This document shows, in pieces, positions 17,975 to 27,138 of a stretch of DNA of 64,000 bases. The stretch's first letter is position 1. The number at the start of each line of letters is the position of its first letter. This DNA is from Comamonadaceae bacterium (GTDB taxonomy: Bacteria; Pseudomonadota; Gammaproteobacteria; Burkholderiales; Burkholderiaceae_C): positions 124,001 through 188,000 of the forward strand of contig CANGLW010000001.1 of NCBI GenBank assembly GCA_947454955.1. The letters run 5' to 3'. Made by a program: the position numbers and the translations under genes. The notes under the pieces are model-generated. The model made no database searches, had not been told where the DNA came from, and worked only from the letters and a program-made list of their open reading frames with translations.

Positions 17975-18213
17975 GCTTGGTGCAGTCCATCGCCCAGCCC
18001 ATCATTGACCTAGCCACCGCGCAGGCGGCCTTTGCGCATTGGCAAGCCCAAGCGCAAACTGCCAGCGTGGTGTTGCGGCCTCCACCGCCTGAGCCCACCA
18101 CCTGTTGCGGCCGAGGCTGCAACGGCTGTGTGTGGGAAGGTTTTTACGCCGCGGCGCACTTCTGGGTGGAAGATGCCCAACTCGCTCTGACAAGCACGCA
18201 CAAGCATGACTGA
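17971..18213 (+). CDS. Oxidoreductase-like domain small protein
   Basis: 80 residues or slightly fewer; start is TTG 17971 or GTG 17980, overlapping the qor stop. The core PPPPEPTTCCGRGCNGCVW is the signature of the 'oxidoreductase-like, N-terminal' family (CCG-x-GC-x2-CVW), known from eukaryotic mitochondrial and betaproteobacterial small proteins. The clustered Cys suggest metal or Fe-S binding. It overlaps the ferredoxin gene by eight bases, so redox partnership is plausible but inferred. Confidence 0.75.
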   Translation: MSLVQSIAQPIIDLATAQAAFAHWQAQAQTASVVLRPPPPEPTTCCGRGCNGCVWEGFYAAAHFWVEDAQLALTSTHKHD

Positions 18214-18478
18214 TTTCATTGCCCTCACCGATGACGGTCACCAGGTGGACGTGTCTGCCGCCGACAAACTGCTCGACGCCCTGGAAATGGGCGGCGTGAA
18301 TTGGCCCAGCTCCTGTCGCAACGGCAGCTGCCGCACTTGCATCGGGCAGTTGCTCGAAGGCACGGTGCGCTATGAAATTGATTGGCCCGGTTTAACCGCC
18401 GAAGAAAAAGCTGAAGGCTATGTGCTGCCCTGCGTGGCACACGCTTGCAGCAACGTCAAACTCAAGTCGGGGTACTGA
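18206..18478 (+). CDS. Plant-type [2Fe-2S] ferredoxin
   Basis: 90 residues. Cluster ligands SCRNGSCRTCIG (Cx4Cx2C) and a distal LPCVA Cys match plant-type ferredoxins. Soluble electron carrier. Third gene of the qor operon with overlapping reading frames, followed by a hairpin terminator. Confidence 0.93.
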   Translation: MTDFIALTDDGHQVDVSAADKLLDALEMGGVNWPSSCRNGSCRTCIGQLLEGTVRYEIDWPGLTAEEKAEGYVLPCVAHACSNVKLKSGY

Positions 18479-18510
18479 GCCTAAGACTTCTTAGGCTTAG
18501 CCGTTTTTTT
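18479..18510 (+). terminator. Terminator between ferredoxin and ylqF genes
   Basis: GCCTAAG, ACTT loop, CTTAGGC (18479-18496), then a T run at 18504-18510. The stem overlaps the last codons of the convergent GTPase gene. Confidence 0.6.
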
Positions 18511-19428
18511 GCGGATGAAACCGGCCTCGGCCAAGGCTTCTTTGCGCAGTTGCCGCTCAGCATCGAGCTGCTTGCCTTCTTTGAGCCAAGCCGCAAACTC
18601 AGCCGGCGTTTCCAAAGACACACGGCCGATGGCCGCACTGCGGAAATCGTGGATCACCAACTCGGCGGCCTTTTGTAAATTGATGCGCCCGCCACTGAGC
18701 AATGCGCCGCGCTTGCGGCCGATGTGTTCGAGTAATTCGTCTTCAGTTAAATCAGCAATACTCTGAATTTGATAGCGATCACACAAGGCAGCTGGGTAGC
18801 TGCGCTGCAAATAGGCCAACAACTCCAGGGCCACCTCTTCGTCATCAAACGCGTTCTTGCCCACCGCACCACTGGCTGCCAAGTTGTAGCCGCTTTGCGC
18901 CACGATGATGCGCGGCCACAGCATGCCGGGGGTGTCGAACAAATACACATCATCGGCCAGGGCCAAGCGTTGTTCGCTCTTGGTCACGCCCGCCTCGTCA
19001 GCGGCTTTGGCAGCGCGCTTGCCCATCAAGCGGTTGATCAGCGTGGACTTGCCCACATTGGGAATGCCGCAAATCAAAATACGCAGGGGTTTGGTCAGGC
19101 CATGGCGGTTGGGGGCCAGGGCTTGGCTCTCGCGCACCAAGGCTTGTGCGGCCTGGGTGTGCGCGGTGTCCAAGGCCAGGGCGCGCGTGTTCTCCAGGGC
19201 TTGGTAGTGCGCCAGCCACTGTGCGGTCACGGCCGGATCGGCCAGGTCTTGCTTGTTCAAGACCTTGAGCGTGGGCTTGTGGCCGGTGAGTTGCTGCAGC
19301 ATGGGGTTGGCGCTCGAGCCCGGCAGGCGCGCATCGAGCATCTCAATCACCACGTCGATGGTTTTGATGCGCTCGGTGATCGCCTTCTGGGTCAAAAACA
19401 TATGACCCGGGAACCATTGAACCGCCAT
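18481..19428 (-). CDS. ylqF: Ribosome biogenesis GTPase YlqF/RbgA family
   Basis: 315 residues. Circularly permuted GTPase: G4 NKQDLADP precedes G1 GIPNVGKSTL and G3 DTPGMLWP. N-terminal WFPGHM is the family signature. It acts late in 50S subunit assembly. An unusual AT-codon patch encoding YQIQSIAD (18754-18775) coincides with one of the dispersed hairpin-like motifs. Single gene, convergent with the ferredoxin operon. Confidence 0.93.
   Translation of the reverse strand: MAVQWFPGHMFLTQKAITERIKTIDVVIEMLDARLPGSSANPMLQQLTGHKPTLKVLNKQDLADPAVTAQWLAHYQALENTRALALDTAHTQAAQALVRESQALAPNRHGLTKPLRILICGIPNVGKSTLINRLMGKRAAKAADEAGVTKSEQRLALADDVYLFDTPGMLWPRIIVAQSGYNLAASGAVGKNAFDDEEVALELLAYLQRSYPAALCDRYQIQSIADLTEDELLEHIGRKRGALLSGGRINLQKAAELVIHDFRSAAIGRVSLETPAEFAAWLKEGKQLDAERQLRKEALAEAGFIRKKTAKPKKS
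18754..18775. repeat. Dispersed AT-cored motif inside ylqF
   Basis: On the minus strand GCTATCAAATTCAGAGTATTGCT. It shares the GCTATCAAATT core with the element at 57256. It is in frame in the coding sequence and uses atypical AT-rich codons. Confidence 0.4.
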
Positions 19429-19453
19429 GCTCAGCCTTTGTTGAACCTACGTT

Positions 19454-20371
19454 TTAAAACGCCTGGATGGGCTTGCCCAAAGCGCGGCCCACCTCGTGGC
19501 TGCCTTGAATCACCCCACTGGTGGGCACCAGGTCAGCGGCGCGGTCGGTCACCTCGCTCAGGCGCGCCAGCAGTTCGCTGTCGGCATCTGGGCCAGTGCC
19601 GATCTGCAGGCCCTGGGTCATGGTGATGTGCGCGGCCTCAAAGCCACCCGCCCCAGCGCACAGCGTGGTGCGGGTGGGTGCGTTCTCGCAAGCCAGTACC
19701 AGCATGGCTGGCACCACCGCCTCGGGTTTGAGCGCGGCCAGCACCTCGGGGGGCATGAGGTCTTCGGTCATGCGGGTGGCCGCGGTGGGTGCCAGGCTAT
19801 TCACGCGGATGTTGTTTTTCTCACCCTCGAGCGAGAGGGTTTGCATCAGGCCCACCAACGCCATCTTGGCCGCGCCATAGTTGGACTGGCCGAAATTGCC
19901 ATACAGGCCAGAGGACGAGGTGGTCATCACAATGCGGCCGTATTTCGCCGCCACCATGTGCGGCCACACCGCCTTGGTGCAATGCACCGCGCCCATCAAG
20001 TGCACATCCACCACGAGGCGGAAATCGGCAATGTCCATCTTGGCGAATGTTTTGTCGCGCAGGATGCCCGCGTTGTTCACCAGCACGTCCACCCGGCCCC
20101 AAGCGTCCACCGCTTGCTGCACCATGGCTTGCACCGCTTCAAAGTCGGTCACCGAGGCGCCGTTGGCCAGGGCCTCGCCGCCCATGGCGCGGATCTCGTC
20201 CACCACAGCTTGCGCCGCACTCACCGAGCCGCCTGAGCCGTCTCGCGCGCCGCCTAAATCGTTCACCAACACCTTGGCACCACGCTTGGCCAGCGCCAAG
20301 GCGTGTGCGCGCCCCAAACCGCCGCCGGCACCGGTGACGATGGCCACACGGCCTGTGAAATCCAAACTCAT
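19454..20371 (-). CDS. SDR-family dehydrogenase (hydroxyacyl-CoA dehydrogenase-like)
   Basis: 305 residues. NAD-binding TGAGGGLGRAHALALA at the N-terminus followed by VLVNDLGG, the style of peroxisomal multifunctional enzyme (17-beta-HSD4) dehydrogenase domains. Catalytic Ser (MTTSSSG) and YGAAK follow. Probable role in beta-oxidation of branched or steroid-like acyl-CoAs. The start has a good TAAGGAG-like site (AAGGAGACAAG). Transcribed divergently from the Nudix gene. Confidence 0.88.
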   Translation of the reverse strand: MSLDFTGRVAIVTGAGGGLGRAHALALAKRGAKVLVNDLGGARDGSGGSVSAAQAVVDEIRAMGGEALANGASVTDFEAVQAMVQQAVDAWGRVDVLVNNAGILRDKTFAKMDIADFRLVVDVHLMGAVHCTKAVWPHMVAAKYGRIVMTTSSSGLYGNFGQSNYGAAKMALVGLMQTLSLEGEKNNIRVNSLAPTAATRMTEDLMPPEVLAALKPEAVVPAMLVLACENAPTRTTLCAGAGGFEAAHITMTQGLQIGTGPDADSELLARLSEVTDRAADLVPTSGVIQGSHEVGRALGKPIQAF

Positions 20372-20437
20372 CTTGTCTCCTTGGTTGCTCTGTTTTTGAA
20401 AAGGTCGGGCATCATATGCAGAGCTCTACTTTAAGCC

Positions 20438-21310
20438 ATGCAACTCAACGACGACGTCATCACCACGACACCCCGCCCGGCCGCTACCGTGGTCATGCTG
20501 CGCCAAGCGCCTGAGCTAGAAGTGTTCATGCTCAAGCGCCATGCCGACTCCGCGGTGTTGGGTGGTGCTTATGTGTTCCCCGGTGGCAAAGTGGACGCGG
20601 CCGATGCCGCCACGCCACCCGCCTTGTTTGACCAAGCCACCAGACAACTGCACCAAGCCTTGGGCGAGCCTGAATTGAGCCCTGAACAAGCCGCTGGCCT
20701 GTATGTGGCGGTGCTGCGTGAGGCCTTTGAAGAATGTGGCGTGTTGTTGGCCCAGCCTTCTTCCGCAGATGCCGGCGCGCAAGTGCGGGCGCTCATCGCA
20801 CAAGGCCAAAGTTTTGCACAAGCCTTGCAAAGCGTGGGGCTGCAACTGCAAACCCGTCGGGTGCAACCCTGGACGCGATGGATCACCTCCATCATGCCCT
20901 CGCTGACCAACAAGCGCTTTGACACACGCTTCTTTGTGACGGCCCTGGAAGACCAACACACCGCGGTGCACGACAACGTGGAAGCCACCGAGAGCCTGTG
21001 GATTCAGCCAAGACAAGCTCTGCAAGACTACTGGGATGGCAAGTTGTATCTGGCGCCACCGCAAATCATGAGCCTGGCCCATCTGGCACGCCACACCACG
21101 GTGCACAGCGTCTTGCAAGAAGCCGCGTCGCGCCCGCCGCCTGCAGTCATGTCAGCACCCCACACCATCGATGGCGTGCGCATGATGGCCTACCCCGGTG
21201 ACCCGCTGCACCCCTTGCCCAAGCGCTTGATTCCCGGGCCGCTGCGCATGTACTTTCGCAACCAGCGTTTTGAGCCCGAAGGGGGCTTAGACGAGCTGCT
21301 GCAGGGTTAA
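20438..21310 (+). CDS. Nudix hydrolase (NUDT19/CoA-type)
   Basis: 290 residues. The Nudix box is split by an insertion: GGKVDAAD (residues about 48-55) and then REAFEECGVLLA (about 95-106), the arrangement of NUDT19-like enzymes that cleave CoA or acyl-CoA diphosphates. N-terminal ATVVMLRQAPELEVFMLKR is typical of that subfamily. Next to an acyl-CoA-type SDR, which supports a CoA-linked substrate (inference). Confidence 0.85.
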   Translation: MQLNDDVITTTPRPAATVVMLRQAPELEVFMLKRHADSAVLGGAYVFPGGKVDAADAATPPALFDQATRQLHQALGEPELSPEQAAGLYVAVLREAFEECGVLLAQPSSADAGAQVRALIAQGQSFAQALQSVGLQLQTRRVQPWTRWITSIMPSLTNKRFDTRFFVTALEDQHTAVHDNVEATESLWIQPRQALQDYWDGKLYLAPPQIMSLAHLARHTTVHSVLQEAASRPPPAVMSAPHTIDGVRMMAYPGDPLHPLPKRLIPGPLRMYFRNQRFEPEGGLDELLQG

Positions 21311-21324
21311 GCTTTTGCTGAAAT

Positions 21325-21777
21325 TCAGCTGTTCGCGCGCGCCTTGAGCCAGCGCATCATACCGCCCACTACAGGCAGTTTTTCGTACAGCTCTTCGGCC
21401 GCATCCCAGTAATCGCGGTGGTAGGCAATGCGCCCATCTGCGGCGAATTTCAGGTGGCTGCTGCCGCGCACGGTTTGCGTGACCTCGGGGCTGAATTTTT
21501 TGAAGCGGAATAAAAAATCCCACACCAAAAAACATTCATCACCTTGCACCACACGCCCGGTCACCACAAAGCGCGGCTCATGCAAGGCCACATACATGTG
21601 GCTGAAAATACCGCTCACGGCTGCTAAGCCGCGCACCTCGTTGAAGGGGTCTTTGAAGTAGGCATCGTCGGTGTAGTAGTGCGCAAACTGCGTCACGCTT
21701 TGCGGCGTGAGTTGCTCAAAAAAATCCACCACGCGTTGCACGCGTTCGTCTTCAGTCATGGCCCTGCTCCCCATCAC
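21325..21777 (-). CDS. NTF2-like (SnoaL-type) protein
   Basis: 150 residues with the cone-shaped NTF2-like fold: YYTDDAYFKDPFNEVRG, then HEPRFVVTGRVVQGDECFLVWDF, then GRIAYHRDYWDA. Such domains can be small isomerases or binding proteins; no activity can be assigned. Last gene of the eight-gene lipid operon, overlapping the SDR stop by four bases. Confidence 0.85.
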   Translation of the reverse strand: MMGSRAMTEDERVQRVVDFFEQLTPQSVTQFAHYYTDDAYFKDPFNEVRGLAAVSGIFSHMYVALHEPRFVVTGRVVQGDECFLVWDFLFRFKKFSPEVTQTVRGSSHLKFAADGRIAYHRDYWDAAEELYEKLPVVGGMMRWLKARANS

Positions 21778-22580
21778 AAGCCCGTCATTTTGCGGATGGC
21801 CGGGAAATACAGCCGGTGAGGCAGCAGGCGCAGAAACTTCATCACGTGGGTGAAGCGTTTGGGGAAATGAATTTCAAACTCACCCTTGCTCCAGCCTTTG
21901 ATGATTTCTTCCGCCGCCACATCCGCGGTGATGAGCCCCGGCATGGGGAACTCATTGGGCGCTGTGAGCGGCGTGTCCACAAACCCGGGGTTGATCACGC
22001 TCACCGCGATGCCTCGATCTTGCAAATCCAGGTACAGGGTTTCAGCCAGGTTGATCAGCGCGGCCTTGGTGGGGCCATACGCCAAGCTTTTGGGCAAACC
22101 CCGAAAGCCCGCCACGCTGCTGACCAAACTGATGTGCGAAGGAACAGCTGCGGACTGCTTGAGCAGGCTGGGCAACAACGCATCGAGCATGTGCAAAGCA
22201 CCCACGTAGTTGATCTGTTCGTGGCGCAGCACCTCTTGCAAATCAAAGTCGGTGGCGCGCACTTCTTTGAAGTAACCCGCGCAGTACAAGACCAGATCGA
22301 GCGGGCCTTGCTGCATGACGGTGTGCGCTGCGTCCTTCACCGCTGGCCCATCGGTCACATCCAGTGGCAAAGCGATCGCACGCGGGGGCGTGCCGGTTTT
22401 CAAAGTGGTGTTGAAGGCATCGGCCCAGCTGTGCAGGGCTTGCGCTTTGCGGGCAGAGTTGATGACCTTGGCACCGCGCGCGAGCAAGGCATTGGCCAGC
22501 GACAAACCAATGCCCGTGGAGGCACCGATCAGCCACACGGTTTTGCCGTGCCAGTTCTGCAGGGGTGGGTTGAAGGCCAT
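21774..22580 (-). CDS. SDR-family NAD(P)-dependent oxidoreductase
   Basis: 268 residues from ATG 22580. GASTGIG cofactor motif, SSVAG with catalytic Ser, and YGPTKAAL with catalytic Tyr/Lys. The C-terminal part is typical of the membrane-associated SDRs found next to CFA/DUF1365 genes. ATG 22580 is one base past the upstream stop (TGACATG). Seventh gene of the lipid operon. Confidence 0.9.
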   Translation of the reverse strand: MAFNPPLQNWHGKTVWLIGASTGIGLSLANALLARGAKVINSARKAQALHSWADAFNTTLKTGTPPRAIALPLDVTDGPAVKDAAHTVMQQGPLDLVLYCAGYFKEVRATDFDLQEVLRHEQINYVGALHMLDALLPSLLKQSAAVPSHISLVSSVAGFRGLPKSLAYGPTKAALINLAETLYLDLQDRGIAVSVINPGFVDTPLTAPNEFPMPGLITADVAAEEIIKGWSKGEFEIHFPKRFTHVMKFLRLLPHRLYFPAIRKMTGL

Positions 22581-22581
22581 G

Positions 22582-23157
22582 TCAGACCCGTTTGGTGAAG
22601 GCCAGGGTGACCTCACCGAGCTTCACACCGAACTTGCTCATGGTGGCTTTGTTGAGCATCACGCGGTCGTTCATCAAATACATCCAGTCTTCAAACTGCA
22701 CATCAATCACGGTCCCGTCCACCGGCAGGCTCAAGGTGTAGTGCCAGTAAAACGCGTTGCCCGCCTCTTCGCCCAGGGCCTGGCCCACCACGTCATCGGC
22801 ACGTCCCACATACTTGCCCTGACCGGTGCCGCCCTGGCGCTGCAAGCGCCAGATGCGGCGTTGCTTGGTGCCGTCGGAATAGGTGAAGTCTTCGTCTAAC
22901 ACCCCCTCTTCTTGACCCGCGGGGCCGCTCCAGCTGCAGCTCATCACCACGGTGAAGCGTTTGACCACCGCGCCCGATCGGTCGGTGAAGACGCCATAGG
23001 CATCCACCGTACCGTTGAAATACTGGCGCATGTCCAGCACCGGGGTTTGGGTGGCGTAGTCACCCACCTTGGGTGTTGAGCAGCCGCTCAGTCCCATCAG
23101 GCCCAGGCCAGTGGCGCCCAGGGTCGCGGCTTGGGTCAAAAATAAACGTCTCTCCAT
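22582..23157 (-). CDS. DUF3833 lipoprotein
   Basis: 191 residues from ATG 23157 (GGAG 7 bases upstream). N-terminus MERRLFLTQAATLGATG ends in a lipobox LSGC, so it is probably an outer- or inner-membrane lipoprotein. The rest matches DUF3833 (GKYVGRADDVVGQA, YLMNDRVMLNKATMSKFG). The family has a lipocalin-like look and always travels with CFA-like and SDR genes; the function is not established. Confidence 0.87.
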   Translation of the reverse strand: MERRLFLTQAATLGATGLGLMGLSGCSTPKVGDYATQTPVLDMRQYFNGTVDAYGVFTDRSGAVVKRFTVVMSCSWSGPAGQEEGVLDEDFTYSDGTKQRRIWRLQRQGGTGQGKYVGRADDVVGQALGEEAGNAFYWHYTLSLPVDGTVIDVQFEDWMYLMNDRVMLNKATMSKFGVKLGEVTLAFTKRV

Positions 23158-23173
23158 CGTCTTCTCCAAAATA

Positions 23174-24487
23174 TCAAGCGCGAGCTTGCGGCCGAACGAG
23201 CCAGATGTAAAGCCCTGCCGAGGCGATGAGCTTCAAAACGCAAGGCAACAAGCAATAGGCCACCGTCAAGGCCTGCAAGGCTGAGGCATCGCGCGCGCCT
23301 GGTGTGTAGCCTAAAGCACCCAGCACCGGCAGGGCCACACCGGCGGCCAGGGCTAAATTGAGCTTGGTCGCAAAGTTCCACCAGCCCCAGCAGGTGGCCT
23401 GAGCGTTTTGTAAACGCTGCGAATGTTGAATAACCCCTGCCAAGAGCGCACCGGGCAAAGCCAAATCAGCTCCCATGGCCAAGCCTGAGCCGATGCAGAT
23501 CAGCACAAAAGCGGTGGTTTGCCCTTGGCCCAAGAGGCTGGCGCCCACAAACACCGCGGTGGACAGGCACATGCCGCACAACCAGGAACGCGCCAAGCCC
23601 CAGCGCGCCACCGCCTTGAGCCACAAGGGCATGGACGCTGCAGCGCACATGAAAAAGGTGCCAAGAAACACCGTCTCCATGCCCGCAGGCGCTTGCAGCC
23701 GGTCTTGCACAAAAAACAGCATGAGGGTGGCGGGAATGGCGCTGGCCATGCCGTTGATGACGAACACCAAGATCAAACGCACAAAGGCTGGGTCTTTGAA
23801 AGGCAAGACCAGGCTGGTGGGTGCTTTGGTTTCACCACCAGCTAGGACTGACGGGTTGTCAGCCTCAGGGGATAGACGCGCACGCTCAACATAAGCCAAG
23901 CCAGGACGCGGCGCTGTGCGCCACAACAGCCAACCCGCAGCCAATGCCAAGGCAAACAAACCCACCATGGCTTCCAAGCCCAGCACCGTGGGTACGACCG
24001 ATGCGAGCACCACACCCAAGAGCCCTAAGCCCTCGCGCCAAGCCACCACACGGCTTTGTTCAACCGCGTTGCCACCCAGCATCGCACCCCAGGTTTGGTG
24101 GGCCACCGTCACCGCACTGAAACTCGCGTAAGTGACCATCAGCAAAGCAGCACTCACCCACAGCAGGGCCTCAGCACTTTGCACCGGCGGAAAAAACAAA
24201 GCGGCAAAGCCCAGCGCCATGAAGACACACGCCACAGCGGTGAAGCGCTGCACTGCACTCAGTGAACGGTGAAACAAGCGGTCCACCCAGCGGCCTAACA
24301 AGGGGTCTATCAGCGCATCAGCCAGACGTGTGATGAGCAGCACCGCGCCCAAGGCCGAGAGCGGCACGCCAAACTGGCGTGCGTAGTGGTTGGGCAGCAG
24401 CACATACAGGGGCAGCGCCACAAAGGCCAACGCCAAACCCATGAGGCCATAGCGCCACAAACGACGATGGGAAAAGTCGGCGCTCAA
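23174..24487 (-). CDS. MFS transporter, GPH/melibiose-symporter type
   Basis: 437 residues with about twelve membrane helices. The N-terminal loop ITRLADALIDPLLGRWVDR resembles GPH cation symporters and lysophospholipid transporters. Within this operon it more likely moves a lipid or lipid precursor than a sugar (inference from context). Confidence 0.85.
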   Translation of the reverse strand: MSADFSHRRLWRYGLMGLALAFVALPLYVLLPNHYARQFGVPLSALGAVLLITRLADALIDPLLGRWVDRLFHRSLSAVQRFTAVACVFMALGFAALFFPPVQSAEALLWVSAALLMVTYASFSAVTVAHQTWGAMLGGNAVEQSRVVAWREGLGLLGVVLASVVPTVLGLEAMVGLFALALAAGWLLWRTAPRPGLAYVERARLSPEADNPSVLAGGETKAPTSLVLPFKDPAFVRLILVFVINGMASAIPATLMLFFVQDRLQAPAGMETVFLGTFFMCAAASMPLWLKAVARWGLARSWLCGMCLSTAVFVGASLLGQGQTTAFVLICIGSGLAMGADLALPGALLAGVIQHSQRLQNAQATCWGWWNFATKLNLALAAGVALPVLGALGYTPGARDASALQALTVAYCLLPCVLKLIASAGLYIWLVRPQARA

Positions 24488-24505
24488 AACATCAATGCTT
24501 CAACA

Positions 24506-25153
24506 TCAAGGCTGGGAGGCCAACAACACCGGACCTAAAAGAGCTTGGCGCAGCTTGGGCTCGGAGGTTTTGTCGGACAACCAAATGCCGAAAAACACCC
24601 GCGCGAATTCCGCATCAGCCACTTCAGCCAGTGACTGGCCATTGAGCAAAAAACGCACGCCTTTACCCGGCAAGTGAATGCCAGTGAGCCGGTCGCCCTC
24701 TTTCACATCGGGGAAAGCGTCTTGCATGAGCTTGAGCCAGGTCTGCGCGCGCGCGTCTGAAAAATTGGCCACGCGGCGCATCTCATCGAGAGAACGCTGC
24801 GCGATGTCTTTGCCTTTGAAGTTGCGCAGGTAGCGCAGGTCCAAGGCATAAGCCGCATCGTTCATGGCCGAGAGTTTGAAATCAGGCGCCACCCACAAGG
24901 TGGCCTGGTAGACCTCAAAGCCCCAGTAAGTGAAGCGGCTGCTGCCCAGCGTGCGCGGCTGCCCCAGGGCAGAGGCCACCAAGGCAGGCGCTTCGGTGGG
25001 CGAAAGTGTTTGCGCTTGTGCTGAGTTGATTAAACCAGCCCAAAGCAGCGTGACGGTTAAGGCAGACGCTATGACTTTTGAAGCGTGAACTGCATCACAT
25101 CGATGTCCGAGCCATCGAAAGCCGCTTCGCAGTAGGCCAGATAAAACTCCCAT
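24506..25153 (-). CDS. Chalcone isomerase-like periplasmic protein
   Basis: Up to 215 residues. The mature part (FTYWGFEVYQATLWV... YLRNFKGKDIAQRSLDEM) matches the chalcone-isomerase-like family, which in bacteria binds fatty acids rather than chalcones. A hydrophobic stretch (VIASALTVTLLWAGLINSAQA) looks like a signal peptide, but the only ATG is 27 residues earlier, inside the cfa gene (overlap of 85 bases), so the start is uncertain. Confidence 0.8.
   Translation of the reverse strand: MGVLSGLLRSGFRWLGHRCDAVHASKVIASALTVTLLWAGLINSAQAQTLSPTEAPALVASALGQPRTLGSSRFTYWGFEVYQATLWVAPDFKLSAMNDAAYALDLRYLRNFKGKDIAQRSLDEMRRVANFSDARAQTWLKLMQDAFPDVKEGDRLTGIHLPGKGVRFLLNGQSLAEVADAEFARVFFGIWLSDKTSEPKLRQALLGPVLLASQP
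25066..25086. repeat. Dispersed hairpin at the 3' end of the cfa-like gene
   Basis: ACGCT (25066-25070) pairs with AGCGT (25082-25086) around ATGACTTTTGA. It includes the cfa-like stop codon. Same pattern as 10642 and 57256. Confidence 0.5.
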
Positions 25154-26304
25154 ATGCGCATGAACCTTTCATCAAATCCGAGTTGGAGCACCTGCTCTTT
25201 TTCCGCCATGAACTTGTGGCGCCAACGGCGCAAGGTCTCGGCGTAGTCAGGGCCGAAGCACAGTTCATCGACCACCTGCAAACCCGCGGCTTGCGCATGA
25301 CGGCGGAACTCCGAGGGGCTGGGCAAACAACCACCGGGGAAAATGTACTGCTGAATGAAGTCGGTTGATTTGATGTAGCGCTCAAACAGCTCGTCTTTGA
25401 TGACGATGCTCTGAATACAGGAGCGCCCACCGGTTTTGAGCAGCTTGGCAATGCTTTGGAAATAGGTGGGCCAGTACTCCTGGCCGACCGCCTCGATCAT
25501 CTCGATCGAGCACACTGCATCAAACGGGCCATCTGAAATATCTCGGTAGTCTTGCAAACGCAAATCAGCGTTCACGCCGGTGCCTGGCTGTGTGGCCACA
25601 CCATGGCGCGCCATGCGCGCTTGGGCAGAGGCGAGTTGCTCGGTGCTCAAGGTCACGCCCACCAAGCTGGCCTTGAATTCGGTGGTGCACATCTCGGCCA
25701 GGGCACCCCAACCACAACCGATTTCCAGCACTCGGTCACCAGGCTTCACGCCGGTCATGCGCAGCGCACGGCGCACCTTGGCACGTTGCGCGTCGCGCAT
25801 GTCGGTGCTGAAATTGCCCTCGAACAAGGCCGATGAATAGTTGAGGGTGTCATCGAGCCACAACTCGTAAAACGCGTTGCCCAGGTCGTAATGGGCATGG
25901 ATGTTTTTCTTGCTGTTGCCCCGGGTGTTGCGGTTGAGCAAGTGCTTGATGCGGTAAATCAAACGCCCCAACCACGTGCCGTAAATCACGTCTTCCACAT
26001 CGTGCCGGTTGTGGATGAAAAGCGTGAGCAAGGCGGCCAAATCGGTGGTGGTCCAGTCGCCGTTGATGTAACCCTCAGCAAACCCGATGTCACCCGACTT
26101 CAAAGCCTGGGTGAAGACCCGCCAATTGTGGACCGACAAGCTGGCCGTTGGTTCACCGCCCTGGCCCACGCGTTGCACCGAACCATCGGGCAGTTGCAAC
26201 ACCAAGCTGCCGTGCTTGATTTTTTGTAGCAGCTTGAAAACAGTGCGTACACCAGCTGGGGCACCAGCGGGAACGGCAAGAGGTGTGGCGGTGGTCGTGT
26301 TCAT
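25069..26304 (-). CDS. cfa: Cyclopropane-fatty-acyl-phospholipid synthase family methyltransferase
   Basis: 411 residues. SAM-binding LEIGCGWGALAE (about residue 195) and the CFA-family motifs YDLGNAFYELWLDDTLNYSSA and GGCLPS. It methylates or cyclopropanates unsaturated acyl chains in membrane phospholipids. The N-terminal about 100 residues are the CFA lipid-binding extension. In this operon type some members add a methyl branch instead of a ring, so the exact product is open. 36 bases after DUF1365. Confidence 0.9.
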   Translation of the reverse strand: MNTTTATPLAVPAGAPAGVRTVFKLLQKIKHGSLVLQLPDGSVQRVGQGGEPTASLSVHNWRVFTQALKSGDIGFAEGYINGDWTTTDLAALLTLFIHNRHDVEDVIYGTWLGRLIYRIKHLLNRNTRGNSKKNIHAHYDLGNAFYELWLDDTLNYSSALFEGNFSTDMRDAQRAKVRRALRMTGVKPGDRVLEIGCGWGALAEMCTTEFKASLVGVTLSTEQLASAQARMARHGVATQPGTGVNADLRLQDYRDISDGPFDAVCSIEMIEAVGQEYWPTYFQSIAKLLKTGGRSCIQSIVIKDELFERYIKSTDFIQQYIFPGGCLPSPSEFRRHAQAAGLQVVDELCFGPDYAETLRRWRHKFMAEKEQVLQLGFDERFMRIWEFYLAYCEAAFDGSDIDVMQFTLQKS

Positions 26305-26340
26305 GCGGGGCTCATCACATCAAAAGTTCAACAGGTCATG

Positions 26341-27138
26341 TCAGCGGGTGACAAAGGCATCGGGTGGCGCGGGCTTACGGAAAAAAGTGGTGCGTTTGAA
26401 CCACAGCTTCACCGCTTGCCAATGGATGCGCGCCATCACCCCCAGGGTCATGGCGGGGTAACGCCACAAGGCGCGCCGGATATTGCTTGCATTAGCCGGC
26501 ACCAAGGTGCCGCTCACACTGGTTTGCAAGAGCGGGCCTTGCGCGTCGTCGTAATCAATACGCACCACGGTTCTGTTTGGATTCAAGGTGGCTTCCATCA
26601 GCTCGGTGCGCATGAAGCGAAAGCGGTAACGCCCCTGCACTTCGCAAAACGGCGAGACATGGAACACCTTGTCGGTCTGCAACTCAGCGCCCAAGGTCGG
26701 CCGGTCGAGCAAATAGCAATGCCGCTCGCCAAAGGTGTTGTTGACCTCCACCACGATGGCGCGCAAAGCATCGTCGGCCGCGTGGCAATACCAAAAGCTC
26801 ACCGGCTTGAAGGTGTAGCCCAACACCCGCGGGTAACAGTGCAACCACACCTCACCGGTGGCATCTGTGATGCCGTGCTCGTGCAGCAGCGCATCCAACC
26901 AAGCCAAGGCGCCACCTTCACTCACACTGCGGCCGTCGCCATGGTCCACATCGAAAAAACTCAAGGCGGCCGAGCGGTTGACTGCCAGCTCACCACTGCC
27001 ATGCTGCTGGATGGTGCGCATGGGCAGCATCAAAAAATACGTGGGGTAAGCAAAGGCATTGCGTTTGGGACGCAGCCGTGCATGGCGCACCTGGCCAAAG
27101 CCAATGTGGGCTTGCGCCAGCGACTTCACGTGGTTCAT
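26341..27138 (-). CDS. DUF1365 protein
   Basis: 265 residues. Family signature RHARLRPKRNAFAYPTYF at the N-terminus, then NRSAALSFFDVDHGDG and FKPVSFWYCH. The biochemical role is unknown; the family is nearly always beside a flavin oxidoreductase and a CFA-like enzyme, as here. It overlaps the upstream stop by four bases. Confidence 0.92.
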   Translation of the reverse strand: MNHVKSLAQAHIGFGQVRHARLRPKRNAFAYPTYFLMLPMRTIQQHGSGELAVNRSAALSFFDVDHGDGRSVSEGGALAWLDALLHEHGITDATGEVWLHCYPRVLGYTFKPVSFWYCHAADDALRAIVVEVNNTFGERHCYLLDRPTLGAELQTDKVFHVSPFCEVQGRYRFRFMRTELMEATLNPNRTVVRIDYDDAQGPLLQTSVSGTLVPANASNIRRALWRYPAMTLGVMARIHWQAVKLWFKRTTFFRKPAPPDAFVTR

